From positions 1,984,001 to 2,048,000 of the forward strand of contig OZ246008.1 in the NCBI GenBank assembly GCA_965230525.1: a stretch of DNA of 64,000 bases. Direction: 5' to 3'. Below the pieces are notes generated by a model. The model worked only from the letters and a program-made list of their open reading frames with translations. It searched no databases and was not told the origin of the DNA. The translations under genes and the position numbers were made by a program. Source of the DNA: GCA-002733465 sp965230525. GTDB taxonomy: Bacteria; Pseudomonadota; Gammaproteobacteria; Enterobacterales; Kangiellaceae. Shown here piece after piece: positions 8,504 to 17,371 of the stretch (the first letter of the stretch is position 1; every line of letters starts with the position of its first letter).

Positions 8504-11500
8504 ATGAACTATAGAGACATTTTATTTGCCGGGCTGATAATGACATTAATCGGTTGTGGTAGCAGTCGAGATGAGGTTCCTCTGGTAGAGGGCTCTAATG
8601 GTGTAGTCAGCATTAGTGGAGCGGCCGTTGTCGGCGAGACCCTGTCAGCAGCGATATCAGATCCTGACGGACTCGAGTCGGGAAGTGAAAGCTATCAGTG
8701 GTACTCTGATGGAGAAGCGATATCAGATGCGACGTCATCCTCCTACACACTAACTCAAAACGAAGGTAGTGAATCGGTTACCGTTGTTGCTCGTTTTACC
8801 GATAATGCCGGCTTGCGTGAAACTGTCGAATCTGACCCTGTTGAAGTTCAAGCCGCTTTCAACCTTAGTATGGTTTATGTTCATGCGCTAGTTGATGGTG
8901 CTACTTGCGAAATCTCGGCAATTGATTCCAATGGCGCAGCAGTCAGTCCTTCATTAGCTTCAGCTACTACTATGCAAGGTTCGGTAAGCTTTCCAGGGCT
9001 TGTACCTGTTGATGGCGCAGCACTAATTTCTTGTGCCGGCGGAACCTATGTCGATGAAGCGACTGGAGTCACTCTCGACGCTCCCAATTCCCGAGCGGTG
9101 GTTGATGTGACGAGTGATGCGACTTTTACAGTATCACCGCTAACCGAAATCGCTACTCAATTAGCGGAAGCTGCTGGTGATTTAAATACCGCGATTTCAA
9201 CTCATAACCTCTCGGTCGGAGTCATCTTTGGTATCCCTAACGATATTTCAAGTGGTGTCACCGCTATTTATGCAACCGCTCCAACTGATTTGGCAACCAC
9301 CGCAGCGGCAGATGATGCCGCCGGACGATACGCCATTGCTTTAGCGTTAATTTCACAATTAGACGCAAATGATGCTAACGCTGATGCAGCTGCCATCATC
9401 GCTGCGCTAGCTACCGATTTAGCCGATGGCACTTTCTCGACTACCACGGTTGACGACTTTGACACCGCAGCAATTGATTTAGCGACTTCACCTGTAGCCG
9501 ACAATATTGATAGCACCGCTTTAGCTGGGGTGCAAAGCGCGATTCAAAATGTTCCTGAACCAGCAATTTTTGAAAACCTGAGTGCCACAATACCTAACGA
9601 CCAGGTTGATCCAATTACAGGTACTGTGTCAGTGACCGATGTGAACTTTGGTGAAAATCGAGTGATTGAACAAACGGATGTGCAAACCACTTACGGTACA
9701 TTTAGCATTTTAGAAAGCGGTGCTTGGACATATACCTTAAATACTGCTGACGAAACTGTCGCAGGCCTCGAAGTGGGTGCATCGGTTAACGATACCATTT
9801 TGCTGACATCGATTGATGGTACCACTGCCAATCTAGTTATTCGCGTTTCGGCTTTGACTCAGGTTGCGGAAATCACCAATACAATTAATGGTGATACCGG
9901 TGAGTTAAGACTTAACTTAGACCCACATCAACAGCAAGGTCGACTATCGTTTTCATTCCTTAAGACTGAAGCACTTGCCGATGACGGCAATCAAAAAGAT
10001 GCTTACGTTACTTTATACGGGTCATCAGGAAGTAGTTCTGAATCACTGGTTGATCTTCGGATACAAGGAAGCGCAACAGAAGATGATGGTACCGTCAGAG
10101 AACCCAGATTCTTAGTACGAAATACTGATGACGCCGGTTATCCTGGCGATACCATTGAAGCTCCGTTTACTCCTAACGAGTGGTATGAAGTTGAAATTAT
10201 TTGGGATATGGCAGAGCAAAATCAAATCACCATTTTGATTAATGGTGAAGCACTCGGTGGTGGGCCATTCTCTACAGCGGCGGTTGTCGATTCTGACTTT
10301 ACATCGCTTGATCAATGGTTTGCTGAAGGTGTAGAAACTATTCAATGGCGTTTTGGTGACAACGGTACAACGATTCCGTTTGGCGCTTACTACATCGATA
10401 ACGTGTTAGTCGCTTCCGATACCGCCGGTACCATGTTGGTGTTCCAAGATGATTTCGAAGGATATGATGTCGGCAATACTTTTGGTAGTGGTTCGGCGTA
10501 CCAATTGTCAATTGATGCAGTTGTGGCAACTTATGATGTTGCCTCATCATCTGAGCCTACACCGGCGGCATTCTTTAATTTAGTGGGTGCTATTAACAGC
10601 GATGTAACCGATGTCTTAACGGATACAGTGACAGTACTCGATCCTGACCCAGGAGAGGCGATGGTTGTTGAGCAAGCCGCCACAGCCACTCAATTTGGAA
10701 CTTTCTCTATTTTGCCTTCAGGCGCATGGGAATATACGCTCGATACCACCAATGCGACAATCGCTGCAATGGTTCAAGGTGACAGAGTGACAGATACCAT
10801 TCAGATTTCCTCTGTCGATGGAACCACCGCTGATCTAGTCATTACGATAAACGGTGTTGGCGGCGCTCCTGCTGGAGGAGACAACAAGGTCGCAGTCATT
10901 GTTGACACACTTGATACTGATACTGGCGAGTTGCGATATGCATTGGATGCCAACGGTCCTTTAGCAGCAGGGCGAGTGGAACTAAAAATCAAACGCTTGG
11001 ATGATGATCTGGGTGACGGTGATGCCTTTATCACTTTGTATAATGAGAACACTAATAATGATGGTGCGATTCTCGATTTCCGTATCCGCGATAGCAGCTT
11101 TGGAATTCGGGCACCGAGCACAATCGATACTTCAGCGCTTCCTCACACACTCGATGCTTTCATGGATGTCAGAATTACTTGGGAATATCCAAGTGGTGAC
11201 ACTACGCAATTGCCTGAAGTCACAATTTCAGTAGATGGTGTCAGTCTGGCTCCTTATACTCTCGACAATAACGCAATTGGCGGCGTGACACATGTAGCCA
11301 TTCGATTTGGCGACAATGGAGGCGTGCGATTAGATACAGGAAAGGTCACTGTCGATGACTTAGCTATCTACTCCGATAAAGCCGGCTTTACCGAAGTGTT
11401 TTCTGATGACTTTGAGAGTTACCTTGAAGGTGATTCACTTGATACAGACAATGCAGCTTCGCCCTATCATTCAAACACTTCTGAAGTGACTGTTGAGGTA

Positions 11501-12817
11501 ATCGATGGCGTTGCTGGCCCTGGTGTGCCGGGTAATAAATTTGCACAAATCGTTGATACCCTTGATACCGATACTGGAGAGTTACGATACGCTCTAGGTG
11601 CCGATGGTCCATTAGCCACAGGTCGTCTTGAAGTTGCTGTTAAACGCTTGGATGATGATTTAGGTGATGGAGATGCCTTTATCACTTTGTATAACGAAAA
11701 TACTAATAATGATGGTGCGATTCTTGATTTCCGTATCCGCGATAGCAGTTTTGGTGTGCGAGCTCCAAGTACTATCGATACGTCAACGCTTCCTCACACT
11801 TTAGATGAATTCATGCACGTACTTATCACTTGGGAATATCCTGGTGATCCTGCGACAACGCTTCCTGAAGTCACTATATCTGTGGACGGTGTGAGTCTGG
11901 CTCCTTACACGTTGGATAACAGCGCCTTCAATGGTGTGACACACGTAGCATTCCGTTTTGGAGACAATGGTGGTGTTCGTTTAGCCACGGGTATATTCAG
12001 TGTTGACGAATTAGCCATTTATTCAGATAAGGATGGGATGACTGAGGTATTTTCAGATGACTTCCAGTCTTATTTAGAAGGTGATTCGTTAGATACAGAC
12101 AATGCAGCTTCGCCTTATCATTCCAATACATCCGAAGCCACTGTAGGTGCTGAAGAAGGTGGACAAGGCGGACCTGGTACTCCGGGGAATCAATTGGCAC
12201 AAATTGTTGATACCCTTGATACTGATACTGGAGAATTACGATACGCGCTGGATGCCAATGGTCCACTGACGGCAGGTCGCTTAGAAGTTGCGGTCAAGAG
12301 GTTGGACGACACGCTTGGTGATGGCGATGCGTTTATTACTTTGTATAACGAGAACACCAATAACGATGGCGCTATTCTAGATTTTCGCATTCGTGATAGT
12401 AGCTTTGGTGTGAGAGCGCCGAGCACTATCGATACTTCCACGCTTCCACATAAGCTGGATAGCTTTATGAATGTTGTTATCACATGGGACTACCCAAGTG
12501 GCGACCCGGCAACCACTCTACCCGAGGTTACGATAACGGTGGACGGAGTTAGTCTAGCACCCTACACCTTAGATAATAGCGCCTTCAATGGTGTAACCCA
12601 TGTTGCATTTAGGTTTGGCGACAATGGTGGTATTCGATTGGCGACGGGCATATTTAGTGTTGATGAAATAGCAATCTACTCCGATAAGGCAGGCAATACA
12701 CAAGTTTTCACCGATGACTTCGAATCTTATTTGGGTGGTGATTCACTTGATACAGACAATGCAGCTTCGCCATATCACTCGAACACATCTGAAGCAACTG
12801 TAGGAGTGGAGGAATAA
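8504..12817 (+). CDS. Giant multidomain lipoprotein with VCBS and lectin-like repeats; putative alginate-binding protein
   Basis: 1437 residues. The ATG at 8504 is chosen over 8399 because GGGGGA lies upstream and a lipoprotein signal begins there (MNYRDILFAGLIMTLIGC, Cys18). Order: an Ig-like domain (about 34-115, YQWYSDGEAI), a helical Ala/Asp-rich stretch (about 210-350), a VCBS-like domain (about 362-450, GTFSILESGAWTYTLN), a divergent jelly-roll domain (about 452-679), a second VCBS-like domain (about 686-785), then three nearly identical units of about 207 residues (starting near 794, 1009 and 1227). Each unit runs from DTLDTDTGELRYAL to YHSNTSEATV and resembles LamG/concanavalin-type carbohydrate binding folds. 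No lyase motif is visible. It lies directly before a TonB receptor, so a surface role in alginate capture is inferred. Confidence 0.85.
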   Translation: MNYRDILFAGLIMTLIGCGSSRDEVPLVEGSNGVVSISGAAVVGETLSAAISDPDGLESGSESYQWYSDGEAISDATSSSYTLTQNEGSESVTVVARFTDNAGLRETVESDPVEVQAAFNLSMVYVHALVDGATCEISAIDSNGAAVSPSLASATTMQGSVSFPGLVPVDGAALISCAGGTYVDEATGVTLDAPNSRAVVDVTSDATFTVSPLTEIATQLAEAAGDLNTAISTHNLSVGVIFGIPNDISSGVTAIYATAPTDLATTAAADDAAGRYAIALALISQLDANDANADAAAIIAALATDLADGTFSTTTVDDFDTAAIDLATSPVADNIDSTALAGVQSAIQNVPEPAIFENLSATIPNDQVDPITGTVSVTDVNFGENRVIEQTDVQTTYGTFSILESGAWTYTLNTADETVAGLEVGASVNDTILLTSIDGTTANLVIRVSALTQVAEITNTINGDTGELRLNLDPHQQQGRLSFSFLKTEALADDGNQKDAYVTLYGSSGSSSESLVDLRIQGSATEDDGTVREPRFLVRNTDDAGYPGDTIEAPFTPNEWYEVEIIWDMAEQNQITILINGEALGGGPFSTAAVVDSDFTSLDQWFAEGVETIQWRFGDNGTTIPFGAYYIDNVLVASDTAGTMLVFQDDFEGYDVGNTFGSGSAYQLSIDAVVATYDVASSSEPTPAAFFNLVGAINSDVTDVLTDTVTVLDPDPGEAMVVEQAATATQFGTFSILPSGAWEYTLDTTNATIAAMVQGDRVTDTIQISSVDGTTADLVITINGVGGAPAGGDNKVAVIVDTLDTDTGELRYALDANGPLAAGRVELKIKRLDDDLGDGDAFITLYNENTNNDGAILDFRIRDSSFGIRAPSTIDTSALPHTLDAFMDVRITWEYPSGDTTQLPEVTISVDGVSLAPYTLDNNAIGGVTHVAIRFGDNGGVRLDTGKVTVDDLAIYSDKAGFTEVFSDDFESYLEGDSLDTDNAASPYHSNTSEVTVEVIDGVAGPGVPGNKFAQIVDTLDTDTGELRYALGADGPLATGRLEVAVKRLDDDLGDGDAFITLYNENTNNDGAILDFRIRDSSFGVRAPSTIDTSTLPHTLDEFMHVLITWEYPGDPATTLPEVTISVDGVSLAPYTLDNSAFNGVTHVAFRFGDNGGVRLATGIFSVDELAIYSDKDGMTEVFSDDFQSYLEGDSLDTDNAASPYHSNTSEATVGAEEGGQGGPGTPGNQLAQIVDTLDTDTGELRYALDANGPLTAGRLEVAVKRLDDTLGDGDAFITLYNENTNNDGAILDFRIRDSSFGVRAPSTIDTSTLPHKLDSFMNVVITWDYPSGDPATTLPEVTITVDGVSLAPYTLDNSAFNGVTHVAFRFGDNGGIRLATGIFSVDEIAIYSDKAGNTQVFTDDFESYLGGDSLDTDNAASPYHSNTSEATVGVEE
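10886..12814 (+). repeat. Three in-frame tandem repeats of about 650 bp inside the lipoprotein gene
   Basis: Units begin near 10886, 11531 and 12185. They encode near-identical protein (for example LGDGDAFITLYNENTNNDGA in each) joined by Gly/Pro linkers. A fourth, diverged relative is at about 9860-10540. The third unit ends at the stop codon. Synonymous differences between units are common, so the copies are not brand new. Confidence 0.9.
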
Positions 12818-12818
12818 A

Positions 12819-15800
12819 ATGCAGCTAACCAAAAAAATTGAAGAGTCGATTCAGAATAATATTAATAATGAGAGATTAACTATGATAAAAGCAACGCAAA
12901 GCAAGCGCGCTTTTCCTTTGAGGAAGTCGCCGGTAGCTATCGCTATTTTGTCCGCCATCCTGTCGTTAACTGCGAATACTGCGGTTTCAGCTCAAGAGGC
13001 AGAAGATGTTGATGAATCAGGTGATGAAGAAAAAGTTGTTGTAATTACTGGTACGCGAGCGTCAGTGCAAAGTTCAATCAATATCAAAAGAAATTCAACC
13101 CAAATAGTTGATGGTTTCTCTGCAGAAGATATCGGAGATATTCCAGCACTATCAATCGGTGCTGCACTTGAACAAATTACAGGTGCTACAGCACATCAGG
13201 AAAACGGTGGCGCTTCAGAGCTTTCTGTCAGAGGGTTGGGGCCATTTCTTGGAACCACGGTAGTTAATGGTCGAGAAGCGACTAATGGTAGTGGTAACCG
13301 CGCAGTTAATTTCAGTATTTTTCCTTCCGAGATGTTCAATAAAGTTTCAATTCATAAGACCCAGTCAGCTGAGTATATTGAGGGTGCTGTAAGTGGTCAG
13401 GTACATCTGGATACAAAGAAGCCTTTACTTTACGGCAAGCGATTGTTCCAAGGTAACTTTCAGTTAGCACATAGCCCCGATGAAGCCAATATTGAAGGTG
13501 GTCAAGATTTCGGATCTCGTGCAACGCTTGCCTATATCGATCAGTTTGAATTTGATAATGGAGCTAATTTAGGTGTTTCATTTGGTGCACAGTTGAGAGA
13601 TGAATCTAATCCTGAACAGGAATACCAAACTACCTCGGGTGGCGGACGTCTTGAAGCTTGTGAGTTGACTTCATTTGATTCTAACGCGCTACCAACAGAC
13701 ACCAGCGGTCGGTGTCATGATGGTTCGGCAGATGTTAGTAATGATGCAATTCAAGATTTGATCGATTCGAATCCAAACTATAATTCTGTCGACGATATTC
13801 CTTTTGCCTATATCCCACGGGATCATCGTTATCGGCAAAACACCACTGATGATGAGCGTGAGGCTATCTTTGGTAGTATTCAATTTCAGCCGAACGATCG
13901 GCTAGATATGCTGCTCGATTTTCAATACTCAAAGCGAGATCAACGAGAGCTTCGAAAGGATTTTCAATACGCAACAACTCAGGAAGATATTTCTTCGCTG
14001 ACCTCAAATCCGTATTCAGGAGAAGTTTTTTCTTCAATATCTGAAACCAATCTTTCGTCTTATACAACTAACTTTCAAAGACTCGAAGAATACAAGGGCT
14101 TCGGTTTTAATGTTGACTATCGTTTGTCAGAAAATCTGACCTTAAACTTTGACTATTCTAGCTCTGAAACCAATCGAGTCGAAACTGATATTGAGCTAAG
14201 ACTTGGCGCGACTGATAACAATCTTGTTGGCGGTAATGCAGATGATTTTACTGTTCAGTTAGACACGAATGGTAATAATCCCGGCGCTGCAATTGGAACT
14301 ATCCTAGATAGTGGTGGTAATGGTTTTGAAGTGACTGACCCTAGCTACTTTAATGCTAGAAACCGTGCTCGAATTCGTGCACGACAATTATCTCGCGATA
14401 ATACCTTGGACGCTTTTCGTACTGATTTAACTTGGGCTCGAAATGAGGGAGCCATTCACACGGTTAAAGCTGGTGTGCGTTTCTCTAGTATGGAATATGT
14501 GACCTTAGGTGGCTTGAGAAACGCTGCTGGTCAAAGTCTATTTGAAGATGAAGATTTAGTTTCACCTGATGGGGGTGCCGATAATACGGTAACCGACGCT
14601 ATACTGGCAGACGTGCTCGCTTGTGCCGATCAAAGTTTTCCAGAGTCTGGATTTCTATCTAATGTGAGAGACGGTGAGCTCATAACAAATGCCGAAACTG
14701 GTACTTCGGTAAGCCACTATGCAACTTTTAATTTTGAATGTGCAGCCAATGCATGGTTACAAAATTATGGTGGATTGTCAGGAATCCAATATCAAAATGG
14801 TATTACTTCTGGCACTAATGACGTGACTGAAGATACCAATGCGTTTTATATTCAAGCAGACTTTTCAACTGAAATATCTGATTATCCTGTAAGAGGAAAT
14901 TTTGGGGTTCGATATGTGGATACTGAGATCACCTCTGTCGGTTATCGAGGACCCATCACCGTCGAAGAGTTCAACGAGGGATTTGTTGTCACTGAAGGCG
15001 ATACTTCCGATGGTTTTGAAACTGATACGCAGCGAAGTAGCTATCAAGAAATTCTCCCAAGCCTAACAGTGATTGTCGATCTTGATGATGATTTGGTATT
15101 GCGTTCAGGGTTGTTCAGAGGGATGTCTCGTCCAGATCCTCACTCCTACGGCAATGGTCGTTCGATACAGGATAACGATATATCCAATGCATACTCTAGC
15201 TTGTCTGAAGCTGTTAATGGGATTGGCGCTACCGGAAATCCATATCTTAATCCAATACTATCAAATAACCTCGATTTAGGTCTTGAATGGTATGCCAATG
15301 ACGACACTATGATTGCGGGTATGTTCTACTGGAAAAAGTTCAATGGGGGATTCGAAACGGTCGCTCAACTTGAGACGTTTAACTTAGATGGGAATGAGGT
15401 TCAAGGGCTCGTCGAAACTACTCAAATTAGTGACGATACCAGCACCGTTAAGGGATTTGAGTTAACCATGGCGCATTCGTTTGATTACTTGCCAGGGTTT
15501 TTAAGTGGTTTAGGCGCTAAGATTAGCTATAACTATGCAGACTCTGACTTTGAGTTTGAGGATCAGCATGGTGGTGATGGAACTACCATTACCGTCGATC
15601 AGGATACTGGTGAGATCACACAGACTCCATTAATTGGAATTATAGAACCGGCCAATTTATTTGGGCTATCTAAGCACGTTAGTTCGACACAACTCTACTG
15701 GACCGATGAAGACTGGGACGTTAGATTATTGTTTAAAACGCGTTCAGGTTATTTCCAACAGTTTGGGCGAGATACACAAGGTCGAATTCGTTACACCGAT

Positions 15801-15980
15801 GCGACCCAGATACTTGATTTGAATATGAGTTATCGTTTAACGGATGATATTAAACTAAACTTCCAAGCTAAAAACATTACTGACGAACCTCGCATCGATT
15901 ATCGTCCAGTTGGAGGCCAAGTTCATCAAGCGTTATCTTACGGGCCACGACTTTTCTTAGGGGTAAAAGCAAAGTTTTAA
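12819..15980 (+). CDS. TonB-dependent receptor paired with the repeat lipoprotein
   Basis: 1053 residues from the ATG at 12819, which has GGAGG six bases upstream and starts one base after the lipoprotein stop. A second candidate start at 12882 (GAGAG upstream) would place the signal peptide (KSPVAIAILSAILSLTANTAVSA) nearer the N-terminus, so the true start is not settled. Plug features: GDIPALSIGAALEQITGATA, ELSVRGLGPFLGTTVVNGRE, FNKVSIHKTQSAEYIEGAVS. The barrel ends with LFLGVKAKF. It resembles the same carbohydrate-type receptor group as the one at 3108 but is clearly a different paralogue. Tight coupling to a surface lipoprotein recalls the SusC/SusD logic of Bacteroidota, here without a SusD homologue. 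Confidence 0.9.
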   Translation: MQLTKKIEESIQNNINNERLTMIKATQSKRAFPLRKSPVAIAILSAILSLTANTAVSAQEAEDVDESGDEEKVVVITGTRASVQSSINIKRNSTQIVDGFSAEDIGDIPALSIGAALEQITGATAHQENGGASELSVRGLGPFLGTTVVNGREATNGSGNRAVNFSIFPSEMFNKVSIHKTQSAEYIEGAVSGQVHLDTKKPLLYGKRLFQGNFQLAHSPDEANIEGGQDFGSRATLAYIDQFEFDNGANLGVSFGAQLRDESNPEQEYQTTSGGGRLEACELTSFDSNALPTDTSGRCHDGSADVSNDAIQDLIDSNPNYNSVDDIPFAYIPRDHRYRQNTTDDEREAIFGSIQFQPNDRLDMLLDFQYSKRDQRELRKDFQYATTQEDISSLTSNPYSGEVFSSISETNLSSYTTNFQRLEEYKGFGFNVDYRLSENLTLNFDYSSSETNRVETDIELRLGATDNNLVGGNADDFTVQLDTNGNNPGAAIGTILDSGGNGFEVTDPSYFNARNRARIRARQLSRDNTLDAFRTDLTWARNEGAIHTVKAGVRFSSMEYVTLGGLRNAAGQSLFEDEDLVSPDGGADNTVTDAILADVLACADQSFPESGFLSNVRDGELITNAETGTSVSHYATFNFECAANAWLQNYGGLSGIQYQNGITSGTNDVTEDTNAFYIQADFSTEISDYPVRGNFGVRYVDTEITSVGYRGPITVEEFNEGFVVTEGDTSDGFETDTQRSSYQEILPSLTVIVDLDDDLVLRSGLFRGMSRPDPHSYGNGRSIQDNDISNAYSSLSEAVNGIGATGNPYLNPILSNNLDLGLEWYANDDTMIAGMFYWKKFNGGFETVAQLETFNLDGNEVQGLVETTQISDDTSTVKGFELTMAHSFDYLPGFLSGLGAKISYNYADSDFEFEDQHGGDGTTITVDQDTGEITQTPLIGIIEPANLFGLSKHVSSTQLYWTDEDWDVRLLFKTRSGYFQQFGRDTQGRIRYTDATQILDLNMSYRLTDDIKLNFQAKNITDEPRIDYRPVGGQVHQALSYGPRLFLGVKAKF

Positions 15981-16010
15981 TAAAATGCTAGTTGCGGAAA
16001 AATATGAGGA

Positions 16011-16073
16011 GTTGGGAGTTGGGAGTTGGGAGTTGGGAGTTGGGAGTTGGGAGTTGGGAGTTGGGAGCTGGGA
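16011..16073. repeat. Heptanucleotide tandem repeat (GTTGGGA)n
   Basis: Eight perfect GTTGGGA units followed by one GCTGGGA, in the 203-base spacer between the receptor and the PL7 gene. There are no spacers between units, so it is not a CRISPR. Confidence 0.95.
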
Positions 16074-16183
16074 GATTTTTCTCTTTGCTCCAAGTTCAAT
16101 TGTTTCTGTTCCTTGATTGCTGTTGATTTAGAACGGCCTAATATTGGTGGTTCATTCTGCACAATAATATAGAGGTTTATTGC

Positions 16184-17257
16184 ATGCGTTTTTCATTGGC
16201 CGGCTTGTTGTTAGCCTTTCTGTTTTCATTCGAGATTGCAGCTGAAGTTGCTGGTGATAATCTGCCTGCCGATAAGGTGGATCTGCGATTTTGGAAGCTG
16301 ACGCTACCTTTGGATGACAACAACGATGGTAAGGTCGATGAGGTTAAAGTACGTGCTTTGCAAAAATACTCTCACCCTGATTTTTTCTATCTTGATGAAA
16401 AGAACTATCTTGTCTTTACTGCGCCAAACAAAGCGAAGACGTCCTCGGGCTCTACCAATACCCGAAGTGAATTACGTCAAATGCTTCGAGGTAAGAACAC
16501 TAAAATTGGAACTCACGATCCGAAAAATAACTTTTCCCTTAAGGCACATCGAAGTTCAAAATATTTCGCGCTTGTTGGGGGACAGTTAGAAGCAACCCTA
16601 AAAGTCTTGCACGTTGCTAAAAATGCCAAGCATGCCGGTAAGAAACCGGCCTACTCTGTAGTCGTCGGTCAGATACATGCTGTTAAAGATAAAAAGGTCA
16701 TTAACAAAGGAAATGGGTTCGGTTGGGGTAATGAACCGATTAAAATTTTCTACAAAAAGTGGCCTCAACATAAAACCGGGTCTGTGTTTTGGACTTACGA
16801 GAGAAATCTAGAAAAAGAGAACCCAAATAGAACGGATATTGCCTACCCCGTATGGGGAAATACTTGGGAAAACTCGCAGGATCCAGGGGAAAAGGGCATA
16901 GCGCTCGGCCAATTATTTAATTACAACATTAATGTTTACGAAAATATTATGTACCTGACGTTTAGAACCGCTGACCCTTCTCAGACAGTAAAGTATCAGA
17001 TTGATTTATCGAATAATGTTGATGCCTATGGAAATGTCGATGAAAAGGATAACCCGTTAGGCTACACCGGAGACGCGTTTTATTTTAAGGCTGGTGCTTA
17101 TAACCAATGTAGTACTAAGGATGATGCAGCTAAGTGGTACACCGCTTGTGCAGGAACTGGAAACTGGCAGGTTGATAAAGCCAATGGAGATTATGCCTCG
17201 GTGGCGTTCCGCCGAATACAACTCGCGGGTCCCTATGCCCCCGAAAAAAAGCCTTAG
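16184..17257 (+). CDS. Alginate lyase, polysaccharide lyase family 7
   Basis: 357 residues with a signal peptide (MRFSLAGLLLAFLFSFEIAA) and AGAGG upstream of the ATG. The three PL7 signature motifs are present: TRSELRQM (Arg near 94), VVVGQIHA (Gln163, His165) and FYFKAGAYNQ (Tyr near 300). These residues line the catalytic cleft in which a His/Tyr pair performs beta-elimination of alginate. The QIH form is associated in the literature with activity on G-containing blocks. Only one catalytic domain is present and there is no lipobox, so the enzyme should be periplasmic or secreted. It follows the receptor without an evident promoter of its own and precedes a second PL7 gene. Confidence 0.95.
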   Translation: MRFSLAGLLLAFLFSFEIAAEVAGDNLPADKVDLRFWKLTLPLDDNNDGKVDEVKVRALQKYSHPDFFYLDEKNYLVFTAPNKAKTSSGSTNTRSELRQMLRGKNTKIGTHDPKNNFSLKAHRSSKYFALVGGQLEATLKVLHVAKNAKHAGKKPAYSVVVGQIHAVKDKKVINKGNGFGWGNEPIKIFYKKWPQHKTGSVFWTYERNLEKENPNRTDIAYPVWGNTWENSQDPGEKGIALGQLFNYNINVYENIMYLTFRTADPSQTVKYQIDLSNNVDAYGNVDEKDNPLGYTGDAFYFKAGAYNQCSTKDDAAKWYTACAGTGNWQVDKANGDYASVAFRRIQLAGPYAPEKKP

Positions 17258-17371
17258 AAAAAAACTTAGTTAGGTAATACAACAGCATTTTTAAAAAAAA
17301 GAAATTCATTTGTGATTTATTAGCATCCATATAGAAAGGATGAAGTGGATTTTTAGTTGGGAGCTACTTTT

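Noticed and set aside
9268..9516. Minus-strand Ala/Ser-rich open frame inside the repeat lipoprotein gene
   Set aside because: It is the antisense shadow of an Ala/Asp-rich coding stretch with no ribosome binding site.
10338..12483. Several minus-strand frames inside the lipoprotein gene that resemble one another
   Set aside because: They are antisense shadows of the three tandem protein repeats, hence their similarity.
8504..12817. The giant lipoprotein as an alginate lyase of the PL7 jelly-roll type
   Set aside because: The repeats resemble a jelly roll but lack the R(T/S)ELR, QIH and YxKxGxY motifs.
16011..16073. Possible CRISPR array
   Set aside because: The units are seven bases long and contiguous, without spacers. 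The same holds for the other three tandem arrays.
15977..16162. Minus-strand frame rich in SQLPTPN repeats
   Set aside because: It is only the translation of the heptad repeat; a 21-base period in the DNA gives the seven-residue period. No start signal is seen.
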